A stretch of DNA of 64,000 nucleotides from positions 124,001 to 188,000 of the forward strand of contig JANQQP010000043.1 in the NCBI GenBank assembly GCA_028285005.1, written 5' to 3'. The translations under genes were made by a program, and so were the position numbers. The stretch comes from Dehalococcoidia bacterium (GTDB taxonomy: Bacteria; Chloroflexota; Dehalococcoidia; Lucifugimonadales; Lucifugimonadaceae). Under the pieces are notes generated by a model that was given only the letters and a program-made list of their open reading frames with translations, made no database searches and was not told where the DNA came from. This document shows positions 27,978 to 36,522 of this stretch, piece after piece (the first letter of the stretch is position 1; every line of letters begins with the position of its first letter).

Positions 27978-28703
27978 TTGCAGGTCGCAGGCAGCACGGC
28001 ACTGGTCACGGGCGCTGGAAGGCGTGTAGGACGTGCTATCGCCGTCGCCCTGGCGCAGGCGGGCGCTCAAGTCGCCGTGCACTACAACCGTTCAGACAGA
28101 GACGCTACCGAGACCGTGGAAGTCGCTCGCTCGTTTGGCGCGCGGTCAGAGCTGTTCAAGGCCGATCTTGGTGACGCCGGTGAGACGGTGCGGCTGGTCG
28201 GGGATGTCGAATCGTCGCTCGGACGGATCAGTATCCTCATCAACAACGCCTCAGCGTTTTCGAAATCCACGTTGAACGAAACCTCCCTGGACGAGTGGGA
28301 GAGCTATATGGCGGTGAACTTCCGTGCGCCTTTCCTGCTTGCGCAGGCGATGCAGAGGTCGTTGCTGCCTGATGAGACCGGGAAGGTTGTGAGCCTGAAC
28401 GACTGGCGCACAGCGCGAGCAAACAGGTTTGCGTACGGTGTAAGCAAGGCGGCCCTGTCAGGGCTCACGAGATCGCTTGCAGTGGCAATGGCGCCGAATG
28501 TGCAGGTGAACGAGCTGGCGCTGGGAGCGATACTGCCGCCAGCCGATTCGCTCGATGAGACTGGTGAACGAGTTGCAAAGGCGGCGCCAGCTGGACGAAT
28601 GGGCACACTGAACGAGGTGTCGGGAGCCGTGCTGGCGCTGATCGAGAACGATTTCATCACAGGCGAGACTCTGCACATCGACGGCGGCAGGCACGTTAGA
28701 TAA
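27978..28703 (+). CDS. Short-chain dehydrogenase, pteridine-reductase-like (FolM type)
   Basis: A 241-residue SDR with the TGxxxRxG variant of the nucleotide motif (TGAGRRVGRAIA). That variant, rather than TGxxxGxG, marks the NADPH-dependent pteridine reductase/FolM branch. The active-site YGVSKAAL and the structural NNAS are present. In this branch the enzyme reduces dihydrofolate or dihydromonapterin and can replace dihydrofolate reductase. The position between folE and folB supports this. The start is TTG at 27978, 18 bases after folE. Confidence 0.88.
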   Translation: MQVAGSTALVTGAGRRVGRAIAVALAQAGAQVAVHYNRSDRDATETVEVARSFGARSELFKADLGDAGETVRLVGDVESSLGRISILINNASAFSKSTLNETSLDEWESYMAVNFRAPFLLAQAMQRSLLPDETGKVVSLNDWRTARANRFAYGVSKAALSGLTRSLAVAMAPNVQVNELALGAILPPADSLDETGERVAKAAPAGRMGTLNEVSGAVLALIENDFITGETLHIDGGRHVR

Positions 28704-28740
28704 CCAGACGACTGCCAGCCGACCGGAACTGGAGGTGAAC

Positions 28741-29418
28741 ATGTCTTCGGTGAGTGGACTGGATGGGAAAGTCGCGCTGATCACCGGCGCATCTGGCGCT
28801 CTGGGCAGCGCTGCTGTGAAAGTGTTTTCGGACGCAGGCGCTACGGTCTGCTCGTGTGACATGGCAGGAGATGTCAAGATTCGTGTCGATGTGACGGACC
28901 CGGCGCAGGCTACCGATGCTATCCAGAGTGCGGTGAACGAGCACGGCAAGCTCGACATCCTGCTCAATGTGGTCGGCACATGGGCGCCACAACCGCCTGT
29001 TGGTGAGATCGATGACGCAACGGTCGACAAGCTAATGGCTGTGAACTTCTCAAGTGTGCTGAACATGTCACGCGCTGCCCTGCCGCACATGATTGCGAAC
29101 GGATGGGGCCGGATCGTCAACATCGGCGCCAAGCAGGCGCTGCAGAACACGGCCGGAAACTCCGCCTACGGGGCTGCGAAATCGGCGGTGATCGCTCTCA
29201 CACAGTCGATAGCTGATGAGGCAGGAGGCGATGGTGTGACCTGCAACGCAGTTGTGCCCTCGGTGATGGACACTCCCGCGAACCGGAGCGGGATGCCGGA
29301 CGCCGATTTCTCGAAGTGGGTCAAGCCGGGACATGTCGCCGAGACGATGGCTTTCCTGTGCACTGAGGCAGGAGGCAACATCAACGGCGCAACGATACCG
29401 GTCTGGAACAGGGCATGA
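28741..29418 (+). CDS. Short-chain dehydrogenase/reductase
   Basis: A 225-residue classical SDR: TGASGALGSAA for cofactor binding, NVVGTWA, and the catalytic YGAAKSA. The substrate is not evident. The ATG at 28741 is preceded by an ideal GGAGGTG. Its end overlaps folB by ATGA, so the two are translationally coupled and the enzyme likely works on a pterin or a related metabolite. A general 3-ketoacyl reductase is the alternative. Confidence 0.88.
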   Translation: MSSVSGLDGKVALITGASGALGSAAVKVFSDAGATVCSCDMAGDVKIRVDVTDPAQATDAIQSAVNEHGKLDILLNVVGTWAPQPPVGEIDDATVDKLMAVNFSSVLNMSRAALPHMIANGWGRIVNIGAKQALQNTAGNSAYGAAKSAVIALTQSIADEAGGDGVTCNAVVPSVMDTPANRSGMPDADFSKWVKPGHVAETMAFLCTEAGGNINGATIPVWNRA

Positions 29419-29789
29419 GCGAACGTCCTATGGACCGGATCCTGATCGAGGGTCTGAAGTTCGACTGCATTATCGGTATCAACGATTGGGAGCGAGTTGC
29501 AAAGCAGCCGATCGAGATTGACCTCACACTCCACGCCGATCTATCTAAACCGGCTGCGTCTGATGACGTTGAGGACACAATCAACTACCGCACGATCAGC
29601 CGTAGCGTCAGGGATTTTGTCGAAGGTTCGAGCTTTGGGCTTGTTGAGAAGCTCTCAGACGGCGTGGCGAGGCTATGCCTGGAGGATGAACGAGTCCAGC
29701 GTGTGGACGTCCGTCTGAGGAAGCCTGGAGCGTTGCGCCTGGGCAGGTCCGTAGGCATCGACATCACGCGGACCAGGGACGATCTCTAG
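29415..29789 (+). CDS. folB: Dihydroneopterin aldolase
   Basis: A 124-residue FolB converting 7,8-dihydroneopterin to 6-hydroxymethyl-dihydropterin and glycolaldehyde. The family start RILIEGLKFDCIIGINDWER and the NYRTISRSVRDF and GLVEKLSDGVARLCL segments are present, including the catalytic Lys in VEKL. It overlaps the upstream SDR by four bases. folK and folP are not nearby. Its TAG stop overlaps the stop of the small convergent gene by CTAG. Confidence 0.95.
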   Translation: MSERPMDRILIEGLKFDCIIGINDWERVAKQPIEIDLTLHADLSKPAASDDVEDTINYRTISRSVRDFVEGSSFGLVEKLSDGVARLCLEDERVQRVDVRLRKPGALRLGRSVGIDITRTRDDL

Positions 29790-29953
29790 AGCGAGTTCTC
29801 AGTGCTCGTTGGCTTGATCGCTTCGTGGAGCTGCTCGGCACGCAGGGTTAGCGCGGCGACTTCTGGCGCGTGCGGAGCGGATTCCTGCGCCAGACCGAGT
29901 GCGCCGAGGGCTCGGATTAGCTCATCGGCCTTAGACTGCAGCTTGTGGTCCAT
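29786..29953 (-). CDS. Small protein of 55 residues, unknown
   Basis: A short open frame reading MDHKLQSKADELI and ending STENSL. It is Ala/Leu/Glu-rich with helical, possibly coiled-coil character (LGALGLAQESAPHAPEVAAL). Codon use is GC-rich at third positions, like the host genes, and a purine-rich AGGGA lies about 10 bases upstream of the ATG. Its stop overlaps the folB stop by four bases, the same arrangement seen at other convergent junctions here. No family is recognised. Confidence 0.55.
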   Translation of the reverse strand: MDHKLQSKADELIRALGALGLAQESAPHAPEVAALTLRAEQLHEAIKPTSTENSL

Positions 29954-30266
29954 CTCTGGCGTCCCTTCGAGGAACCTGTGAAGTGCGCTGAGTATCTACT
30001 GATACGTTCGTACTTCCAGAGTGGGCGTTTCCCAACTACCCGCCAGGAAAATGTGACAAACTGCATGGCCGCTGAACTGAGCGTAAGAGAGCAGGGCATG
30101 AAATAGCGGCAGCCGCTCCACGCCGATCGCTGTATTTCCCACCCATTCGCGCCGGTCCGGGGCGAACCCGGTCCGATCACCGGCAGAGCGAGCGGGGCCG
30201 AAGGGACTGCGGTAACTGTGAGCCACAGGCCTGAAGCGTCTGCCGCCACTATTGACCCTAAATAGC
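29954..30266. other. Intergenic region with GC-rich inverted repeats, no gene seen
   Basis: About 310 bases between the small reverse gene and the LarA-like gene. It contains GGGG/CCCC-rich self-complementary blocks (GGTCCGGGGCGAACCCGG near 30153) and a stretch AACTGTGAGCCAC near 30214, so a structured leader for the downstream gene is possible. No convincing open frame was found on either strand. Confidence 0.35.
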
Positions 30267-31529
30267 ATGAAGTTACGACTCGATTACGGTACGGACGGTC
30301 TCGACGTGGAGGTGCCCGAAACCGCCACTGTGATCGAGCCTGCGCACATGGAAGGCCTCGCAGACCCGTACGGGGCGTTGATGGACGCTATTCGACGCCC
30401 GAGTGGGTCAGCACGCCTGCGTGAGATCGCATCAGGGGCCGAGACTATTGGTATTTCGGTCTGTGACTTCACTCGCGCTCAGCCTCGACAACAGATGCTT
30501 GAGGCGATCTTCGAAGAGCTTGCCGATGTGGCGCCGGAGCGCTTCACAATCTTCGTAGCGACCGGCACGCATCGTGCAAATACCGAAGCTGAGATTCGAG
30601 ACATGCTCGGTGCGGAGATTGCGGGCCGATATCGGATCGTGAATCACGTTGCCCGTGACGACTCGACCCTGCGCAGAGTCGGAGTGACCTCAAGTGGCGT
30701 TGAGGTGTCGATGAATGCGGAGTGGCTTGACTGCGATCTGCGGATCACGACCGGCTTTGTTGAGCCTCACTTCTTCGCCGGGTTCAGCGGCGGGCCGAAG
30801 ATGGCGGCGCCGGGCCTGGCGGGCCTTCAGACTGTGCTGACACTGCATGATGCGGCGCACATTGGCAGTCCTAATGCGACCTGGGGCGTAACCGAAGGTA
30901 ATCCAGTGCATGACGACGTCCGTGAGATCGCTCGAATTACGGGTGTGGACTTTGCGGTTGATGTCACGCTGAACCGAGCGAAGGAGATCACCGCGGTCTT
31001 TGCTGGTGAGCTGTTCACCGAACATGCGGAGGCGTGCCAGTCTGCGAAGCAAACCGCTATGCAAAAGGTCGATGAGCCGTTTGACGTGGTTCTGACTACG
31101 AATTCGGGCTTTCCGCTTGACCAGAATCTCTACCAGGCGGTGAAGGGGATGTCTGCGGCCGCGAAGGTGGTGAAGCCGGGCGGGACGATCATCGCTGCAT
31201 CAGAGTGCAGGGATGGGATTCCAGATCACGGCTCTTATGCCGAAATCCTGGCGTCCGGCGACTCGCCAGAAGCGCTGCTCGAGATGGTCAATTCGCCCGG
31301 ATACAGCGTGGCCGACCAGTGGCAAGTGCAGACGCAGGCGATGATTCAGTCGAAGGCCAGGGTGCAGGTGAAGGCCGGAATGCTGAGCGACAAGCAGCTC
31401 AGCGATGCGCACTTCGAGCCGATCGACGATGTAACAGATGCTGTCAGTGAGGCGATGTCTGAGGCTGGAGACAGCGCGAGCCTTTGCGTCTTGCCGCAGG
31501 GGCCGCAGACCATTCCGTACCTCGGCTGA
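30267..31529 (+). CDS. LarA-like nickel-pincer racemase/epimerase family protein
   Basis: A 420-residue protein of the DUF2088/LarA family. Typical segments are ISVCDFTRAQPRQQ, FVATGTHRANTEAEI, NHVARDD, FSGGPKMAAPGLAG (containing the Lys that links the pincer cofactor in LarA) and NPVHDDVREI. LarA homologues racemise or epimerise 2-hydroxyacids using a nickel-pincer nucleotide made by LarB, LarC and LarE, none of which is in this window. The ATG at 30267 fits the family start (MKLRLDYG); a TTG five codons upstream is less likely. Substrate unknown. Confidence 0.88.
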   Translation: MKLRLDYGTDGLDVEVPETATVIEPAHMEGLADPYGALMDAIRRPSGSARLREIASGAETIGISVCDFTRAQPRQQMLEAIFEELADVAPERFTIFVATGTHRANTEAEIRDMLGAEIAGRYRIVNHVARDDSTLRRVGVTSSGVEVSMNAEWLDCDLRITTGFVEPHFFAGFSGGPKMAAPGLAGLQTVLTLHDAAHIGSPNATWGVTEGNPVHDDVREIARITGVDFAVDVTLNRAKEITAVFAGELFTEHAEACQSAKQTAMQKVDEPFDVVLTTNSGFPLDQNLYQAVKGMSAAAKVVKPGGTIIAASECRDGIPDHGSYAEILASGDSPEALLEMVNSPGYSVADQWQVQTQAMIQSKARVQVKAGMLSDKQLSDAHFEPIDDVTDAVSEAMSEAGDSASLCVLPQGPQTIPYLG

Positions 31530-31535
31530 GCTGAT

Positions 31536-31889
31536 CTAGCCCGCGTTCTCGCCTAACACCTGCCGTACCTCAACAACGCCGTGTACTGAGCAGGGCATCT
31601 TTCTTGCGAAGGCCAGAGCCTCATTCATGTCAGTACACTCGAGTATATACACTCCGCCGAGCTGTTCCTTGGTCTCGGTGTACGGGCCGTCGGTCTCGAC
31701 AAACTCGTCTTTATCTGGTCGAACGGTCACAGCTTCGGTCGATGGGACCAGAGAGTTCCAACCGACGAGCTTTCCCGAAGCCTCTGCCAGCTGATGGAAC
31801 TCTGCCCACTGGGATGCACGCTCAGGTGAAAGCCGGGCAGGAGTCTCATCGGCCGATTCGTCGCCGTAAAGCAGAAACATGTACTTCAA
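31536..31889 (-). CDS. DGPF/YCII-related protein 3
   Basis: A 117-residue YCII-domain protein with the DGPF-type signature reading TDGPYTETKEQLGG, so Tyr replaces Phe. The start MKYMFLLYGDE and tail VEVRQVL are typical. It is the last gene of a four-gene operon with an ECF42-type sigma factor. DGPF proteins are recorded as targets or partners of ECF42 factors; their biochemical role is not established. Confidence 0.9.
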   Translation of the reverse strand: MKYMFLLYGDESADETPARLSPERASQWAEFHQLAEASGKLVGWNSLVPSTEAVTVRPDKDEFVETDGPYTETKEQLGGVYILECTDMNEALAFARKMPCSVHGVVEVRQVLGENAG

Positions 31890-31944
31890 AGTCTTCTCCC
31901 GGTAGTGGCCTGTGACGGCGATCTGGCTGGTTTTAGAGCCATTG

Positions 31945-33264
31945 TCAGTCGCCCACCTTCATCTCTTCCAGCCGACGGCGCAGGAACCTCTGCTCGGGCG
32001 CGCTCTCGACCAGTTCCAATGCCTTCTCGTACGACTCAGCGGCCTCACTCGTCCTTCCCAGCCGCCTGAGCAGGTCCGCACGACTGGAGTGCAGGAAAAG
32101 GTATCGTGCCATGCGCCGGTCTTCAGCCAGCCGGTCAACGATTTCCAGCGCTTCCTCGACATCACCTGCCATAGCTATCGCAACTGCACGGTTGAGGCTG
32201 ACGACCGGCGACGGCTGAGCTGCTTCGAGGGCGTTGTATAGCAGCACGATCTGCCGCCAGTCTGTTTCCTCAGGCGTTGCCGCTTCGCAGTGAATGGCGG
32301 CGATGGCGGCCTGGAGCTGATACACGCCCGGTGACCTTAGCCTCAGGACGTCTTCCAATAGCTCGATGCCACTTTGGATCTGCTCACGGTCCCAGAGTGA
32401 CCGGTCCTGGTCTTCGAGCAACACCTGGTCGCCGTCCTGACCGACTCGCGCCGCCTTCCGAGAGTCCTGCAGCAGCATTAAGGAGAGCAGCCCGGCCACC
32501 TCAGGCTCATCTGGCATTAGCAGGCGCATCAGTCTGCCAAGGCGAATAGCCTCATCGCAGAGTTCCAGTCGAATGAGGTCGTCGCCGGCGCTTGCCGAGT
32601 AGCCTTCGTTGAATATGAGGTAGATGACGGCAAGTACAGATGGCACGCGTTCGGGTAGCAGGTGATCTGGCGGCACGCGGTACGGGATGCGTGCGTCCTT
32701 GATCTTGCGTTTGGCCCTGACAAGCCTCTGCGCAAGCGTAGATTCAGGCACCAGAAACGCTCTCGCAATCTCCTGAGTAGTGAGGCCACCGAGTGTGCGG
32801 AGAGTGAGCGCCAGCTGAGCCTCGACATTGATGGCAGGGTGGCAGCAGGTGAAGATGAGCCTGAGCCTGTCGTCTTCCAGTGCGGAGTCTGTTGAGGCTT
32901 CGACCATTTCGAACTCCGTTTCGTCTTCTTCTTCCCTTGCCAGCGCGCTCTGCTTGCTGTCGCGCACCTTTTCGCGCCTGATGCGATCGATCGCCTTTCT
33001 GCGAGCAGCGGTTGTGAGCCACGCGCCGGGGTTTTCGGGCACGCCGTCCCGCTGCCACCGGTCAAGAGCGACTGTCATAGCGTCTTGCAGCGCCTCTTCG
33101 GCTAGATCGAAGTCGCCGAGCGAGCGGATCAGAGTCGCGATAATCAGTCCGTGCTCGTCTCGAAAGACGCGGTCGATCGCTTCGAAGGGTGTGGTTCCGG
33201 TTGCGGCGCTATTGCCGACTTCTTCACCGGGCGTGCTCCCTCGACTGCTACCGGACTCGCTCAA
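31945..33264 (-). CDS. ECF42-type RNA polymerase sigma factor with TPR-like C-terminal extension
   Basis: A 439-residue extracytoplasmic-function sigma factor. Region 2 ([23 protein letters not shown]) and region 4 ([32 protein letters not shown]) occupy the first 210 residues or so. The rest is a long helical, TPR-like domain (DUF6596-type) ending in [20 protein letters not shown]. This layout, the absence of an anti-sigma factor and three neighbouring DGPF genes match group ECF42. The start is TTG at 33264, overlapping the upstream DGPF stop by TTGA, with GGAG about 8 bases before it. The C-terminal domain is thought to control activity. Confidence 0.92.
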   Translation of the reverse strand: MSESGSSRGSTPGEEVGNSAATGTTPFEAIDRVFRDEHGLIIATLIRSLGDFDLAEEALQDAMTVALDRWQRDGVPENPGAWLTTAARRKAIDRIRREKVRDSKQSALAREEEDETEFEMVEASTDSALEDDRLRLIFTCCHPAINVEAQLALTLRTLGGLTTQEIARAFLVPESTLAQRLVRAKRKIKDARIPYRVPPDHLLPERVPSVLAVIYLIFNEGYSASAGDDLIRLELCDEAIRLGRLMRLLMPDEPEVAGLLSLMLLQDSRKAARVGQDGDQVLLEDQDRSLWDREQIQSGIELLEDVLRLRSPGVYQLQAAIAAIHCEAATPEETDWRQIVLLYNALEAAQPSPVVSLNRAVAIAMAGDVEEALEIVDRLAEDRRMARYLFLHSSRADLLRRLGRTSEAAESYEKALELVESAPEQRFLRRRLEEMKVGD

Positions 33265-33626
33265 GGAAGACTCCGGTCTTCATCCAACACTTGCCGTACC
33301 TCCAGGGTCGAGTCCATCAGAGCTGGTATCAGCTCCATCCATCCCAACACCTGTTCTTTGCTGGCAGCCTCGACCAGGTAGTAGCCGCCGAGCTGCTCTT
33401 TCGACTCTGTGAATGGCCCATCCGTGAAGGATCTTTCGCCCTTCTTGACCTTCATGAGTGTTGAACTTGATGCCGGGTGCAGCCGATGGGTGCCGAGCAG
33501 CTTGCCTTCCCGTTGGACCGTCTCCTCGAATGGACGCAGCTGCTCGATCATCTGCTGCACCGCATCAGGTGGTAGCTGGGCGAATGCATCGTCGTCACCG
33601 TGAATCAGAATCAGATAGCGGTTCAT
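33261..33626 (-). CDS. DGPF/YCII-related protein 2
   Basis: A 121-residue YCII/DGPF protein with [15 protein letters not shown] and the end [12 protein letters not shown]. The start [13 protein letters not shown] is typical of the family. Its stop overlaps the sigma-factor start, so expression of the two is coupled. It lies 21 bases after DGPF protein 1 in the same operon. Confidence 0.92.
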   Translation of the reverse strand: MNRYLILIHGDDDAFAQLPPDAVQQMIEQLRPFEETVQREGKLLGTHRLHPASSSTLMKVKKGERSFTDGPFTESKEQLGGYYLVEAASKEQVLGWMELIPALMDSTLEVRQVLDEDRSLP

Positions 33627-33647
33627 TGGAATGGCTCATGTGACCGA

Positions 33648-34013
33648 TCAGACCTGGGCTGCCCCGATGTCCAGCTTGAGAATCGGCCTCACCTCGACGG
33701 CGCCGTAGCGAGCAGCCGGGATTCGGGCCGCCCATTCAATCGCCTGGTCTAAATTGTCGCAGTCGAGCATGTAGAAGCCCGCGACCACATCTTTCGTTTC
33801 GGTGAACGGGCCATCGGTCACACTTGCACCGTTCTCCATCATACGTACAACGGTCGCTGTCTCTGCCGGTTGCAGCGCTCCGCCGCCGAGGAACACCTGA
33901 GCTTCTCTGGCGTCTCTATCGAAGACCGCGTGTTGCTCGAACATGGACTGTCGCTCTGCGTCCGTTAAGTGCTGGTCGGCTTCGTTAACGAATATCATTG
34001 CCAGGTATCGCAT
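33648..34013 (-). CDS. DGPF/YCII-related protein 1
   Basis: A 121-residue YCII/DGPF protein, first gene of the ECF42 operon. The signature is VTDGPFTETKDVVAGF, and the tail AVEVRPIL is conserved. The promoter of the operon must lie in the 148-base gap to the divergent serine hydrolase, which contains a perfect 11-base inverted repeat. Confidence 0.92.
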   Translation of the reverse strand: MRYLAMIFVNEADQHLTDAERQSMFEQHAVFDRDAREAQVFLGGGALQPAETATVVRMMENGASVTDGPFTETKDVVAGFYMLDCDNLDQAIEWAARIPAARYGAVEVRPILKLDIGAAQV

Positions 34014-34053
34014 ATTGTGGGCGCCTTCCGGACCCCGGCCGCGGTCCGAAGCG

Positions 34054-34100
34054 CATGCGTCGTACCCGATAGCCGAGTTCTCTTAATCCTACGACGCATG
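34054..34100. promoter_or_regulatory. Perfect 11-base inverted repeat in the divergent ECF42/serine hydrolase promoter region
   Basis: CATGCGTCGTA at 34054-34064 is mirrored by TACGACGCATG at 34090-34100 across 25 bases. The position between divergent starts suggests either a regulator's operator or two outward-facing copies of one promoter element. The core CGTCG resembles the CG-rich elements of ECF promoters, but no match to a known ECF42 consensus is claimed. Confidence 0.5.
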
Positions 34101-34161
34101 AATCGGTCTGAATTCGACATTCGAGAGTTTGGGAACCTTAGGTTCGCGGGAGATTTAGCAC

Positions 34162-35187
34162 ATGAGTCTTGAGACCGCCTGGCCCGGCAAGGCGTGGGAA
34201 GTGGGTGACCCGGAAGAGCTCGGCTTCAACAGAGAGCGGCTCGCCGAGGCCGGACGTCGGATGGCGGAAGAGGCAGAGAACTCACCGTACCGTGTATTGA
34301 TCGTCAGGCATGGCCGGATCGCGGCTGAGTGGAACTACAAGATCGATCAGTTCGAACAGGCCCGCCAGGCGTCGGCTTCAAAGTCGACGTTTTCCTGTGT
34401 GCTGGGAATCGCTGTTGAGGAGGGTGTGATCGACTCTGCTGATGACCGCGTGATCGACTACTACCCGGAGATGATGGATGTTGCCGAAGGCGAAGGTCCG
34501 AAGCCAGGCAGGCACGCGTTTCCTGAGAACGAGGAGATAACGTTCAGGCAGTTGATCGGGAACACTTCGGGCTATATGAAGCCGGGCGAGGCGCCGGGGA
34601 AGGTTTTCAATTACCAGACATTCGGGATGAACATCCTGACCCACGCGGTTGCATCTGCTTACAACCTGTACAAGACGATTGAGCCGGAGCGCGGCGCTGG
34701 TTTCGGGACTCTGACCGAGTGGAAGCTGCGCAACCCGATCGGCGGCACCTGGTCGTGGGGTTACCGGAACTTCGAACTGCCGCCTGCAGCCAGGCTGGGC
34801 GTGTTCGGCTATTTCACCGGCTACGAGATGACCTGCTACGACATGGCGCGTTGCGGAATGCTCTGGATGCACGGTGGGATGTGGGACAGCAAGCAGGTTG
34901 TGCCGCGGGAGTGGATGATTGAGGCAACCAGGGTCAACGCCGAGGTACTGGCGAATGAGCCAGACGAGAATCATCGCTACGGTCTCGGATTCTGGTGCAA
35001 CGACCGCGGGAAGATGTGGCCCGACCTGCCGCAGGACTCCTTCGCTGCGAGTGGCGCCGGGAGGCAACACATCTGGGTCTGTCCGTCTCTGGACCTGATA
35101 GTCGTGAGGAGTCCAGGGATTTACCAGCAGGAAGACCCATCGCAAGGTAGTGGATTCCTGGAGCTGGTTGCAGAGGCTGCGCGGTAG
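34162..35187 (+). CDS. Beta-lactamase-fold serine hydrolase (class C/esterase type)
   Basis: A 341-residue serine hydrolase of the beta-lactamase family (PF00144). The nucleophile motif SxxK reads SASK in RQASASKSTFSCVLGIAVEEG. LIGNTSGYMKPGEAPG and WGYRNFELPPAARLGVFGY follow at the expected places. No signal peptide is present, so a cytoplasmic esterase or amidase is likelier than an antibiotic-degrading enzyme. It is transcribed divergently from the ECF42 operon and could belong to its regulon. Substrate unknown. Confidence 0.9.
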   Translation: MSLETAWPGKAWEVGDPEELGFNRERLAEAGRRMAEEAENSPYRVLIVRHGRIAAEWNYKIDQFEQARQASASKSTFSCVLGIAVEEGVIDSADDRVIDYYPEMMDVAEGEGPKPGRHAFPENEEITFRQLIGNTSGYMKPGEAPGKVFNYQTFGMNILTHAVASAYNLYKTIEPERGAGFGTLTEWKLRNPIGGTWSWGYRNFELPPAARLGVFGYFTGYEMTCYDMARCGMLWMHGGMWDSKQVVPREWMIEATRVNAEVLANEPDENHRYGLGFWCNDRGKMWPDLPQDSFAASGAGRQHIWVCPSLDLIVVRSPGIYQQEDPSQGSGFLELVAEAAR

Positions 35188-35364
35188 CGAGACTCAGGCC
35201 GGATTACGGAGTCTTCATCTTCAGACTATTCGTATCGATGTTCACGTGCCGCAGAGCTTCGTCGGAGTTGAGATGTTGGGGGCTGGCACACGTCCTGCCA
35301 AGTATCTGCAATGTGAGAATGTGGCGGAACGCGACATGGGCCGCAAGGCCCGAGAACGGTATTT

Positions 35365-36381
35365 ATGAATCTGAGACCTTTGGTGACACGGCGCGTTGCA
35401 TACATGGTGGCTGTAGCGGTGGCGCTGGTGTCGGTAGCCTGTGGTAGCGATGTGGACATTGACGCCACGATCGATGCCCGTGTGCAGCAGGCGTTGGATG
35501 CGCAGGCGACCGTAACGCCTCAACCCACTGCAACCCCGCGCTCGACGGCGACACCTCAGGTTCTGCCCCCGGTGCCTACGCCTCTCCCGACATCCACTCC
35601 GGCTCCGACCGTCACGCCGCAGCCGACAGCGACCGTTGCCCCGCAGCCCACGCTTGTGCCAACTGCCACGCCTCAGCCGACGTCGACTCCGGGACCCGAG
35701 ATCTTTCCGACTCCGACAGCTATTCCGATACCGAGCGATCTATACGCCGATCTCAGGCTCTCCGTGGTGAAGATCCGCAACGGCAACAGCATAGGCTCGG
35801 GATGGGCGATCGAGGACGGCTGGATCATCACGAATGAGCATGTGATCACTGGCGCGTCGACCGTGACCATTGAGGTGCCGCAGGCCAATGGCGGCGTTGA
35901 AGTGATGACCGGAACGGTGCGAGGGTTCGACACAAAGCGCGACCTTGCGGCCGTACAGGTTGACCATGGCGCAGAGGTTCTGCCAACGAGGATTGTGGTG
36001 GCGAGTGACGCCGGCACGCCGATAATGCAAATGGGCTATTCAGTTTCTTCTACCGGCGGATTCCCAGTCGTCCACACTGGTGTCATCACGACAGTCATCA
36101 GGCACCTCGGCAATGTGCTCGATACCAGTTCTCAGAGAGCGGATGAGGGCGACGACACCGCCGGAGTTGGCGTTGTGGTCTTTGACGCGGATGCGGACCC
36201 GGGTGACAGTGGCGGCCCAGTGGTCGACCTGCAGGGCAATGTCGTCGGAATCACGTTTGGTGCTGTCATTGCGACCGCAGGTGGTAAACGCGTGATCGGG
36301 CAGCAGCAGGCTACGGGCATCGAGTCGATCAACCGTGTTTGGGAGGCTCTCAAGAACGGCACGAACACCACTTCGCTCTAG
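35365..36381 (+). CDS. Lipoprotein with Thr/Pro-rich stalk and trypsin-like protease domain
   Basis: A 338-residue secreted lipoprotein. A hydrophobic signal ends in the lipobox VSVAC with Cys26. A stalk of TPQPTATP-type repeats follows (about residues 45-115), then a HtrA/S1C-like serine protease. The triad is visible as His in WIITNEHVI, Asp in KRDLAAVQVD and Ser in DPGDSGGPV. No PDZ domain follows, unlike DegP. It likely acts at the outer face of the membrane in protein quality control or processing. The stalk is typical of Chloroflexota surface proteins. Confidence 0.9.
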   Translation: MNLRPLVTRRVAYMVAVAVALVSVACGSDVDIDATIDARVQQALDAQATVTPQPTATPRSTATPQVLPPVPTPLPTSTPAPTVTPQPTATVAPQPTLVPTATPQPTSTPGPEIFPTPTAIPIPSDLYADLRLSVVKIRNGNSIGSGWAIEDGWIITNEHVITGASTVTIEVPQANGGVEVMTGTVRGFDTKRDLAAVQVDHGAEVLPTRIVVASDAGTPIMQMGYSVSSTGGFPVVHTGVITTVIRHLGNVLDTSSQRADEGDDTAGVGVVVFDADADPGDSGGPVVDLQGNVVGITFGAVIATAGGKRVIGQQQATGIESINRVWEALKNGTNTTSL

Positions 36382-36397
36382 ACCGTTGAGCCCACCG

Positions 36398-36420
36398 TTG
36401 ACCTGACCGAATGAGGTCAA
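36398..36420. promoter_or_regulatory. Inverted repeat after the protease gene
   Basis: TTGACCT and AGGTCAA form a perfect 7-base inverted repeat with a 9-base loop, 17 bases after the protease stop. No T-run follows, so it may be an operator for the next gene rather than a terminator. Confidence 0.35.
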
Positions 36421-36522
36421 ACTACGGCGCCTACGTGCTATGCTCGACCATCGAAATTACGTGCCGTTAACCCTGACGCCAGCCGACGGTTTCGCTCTCT
36501 GCGGCGATCGCTCGGAGGACAC

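Noticed and set aside
29917-30249. A 110-codon reverse frame before the LarA-like gene
   Set aside because: Trp/Ser/Arg-rich composition without family features; it covers the promoter region of the forward gene.
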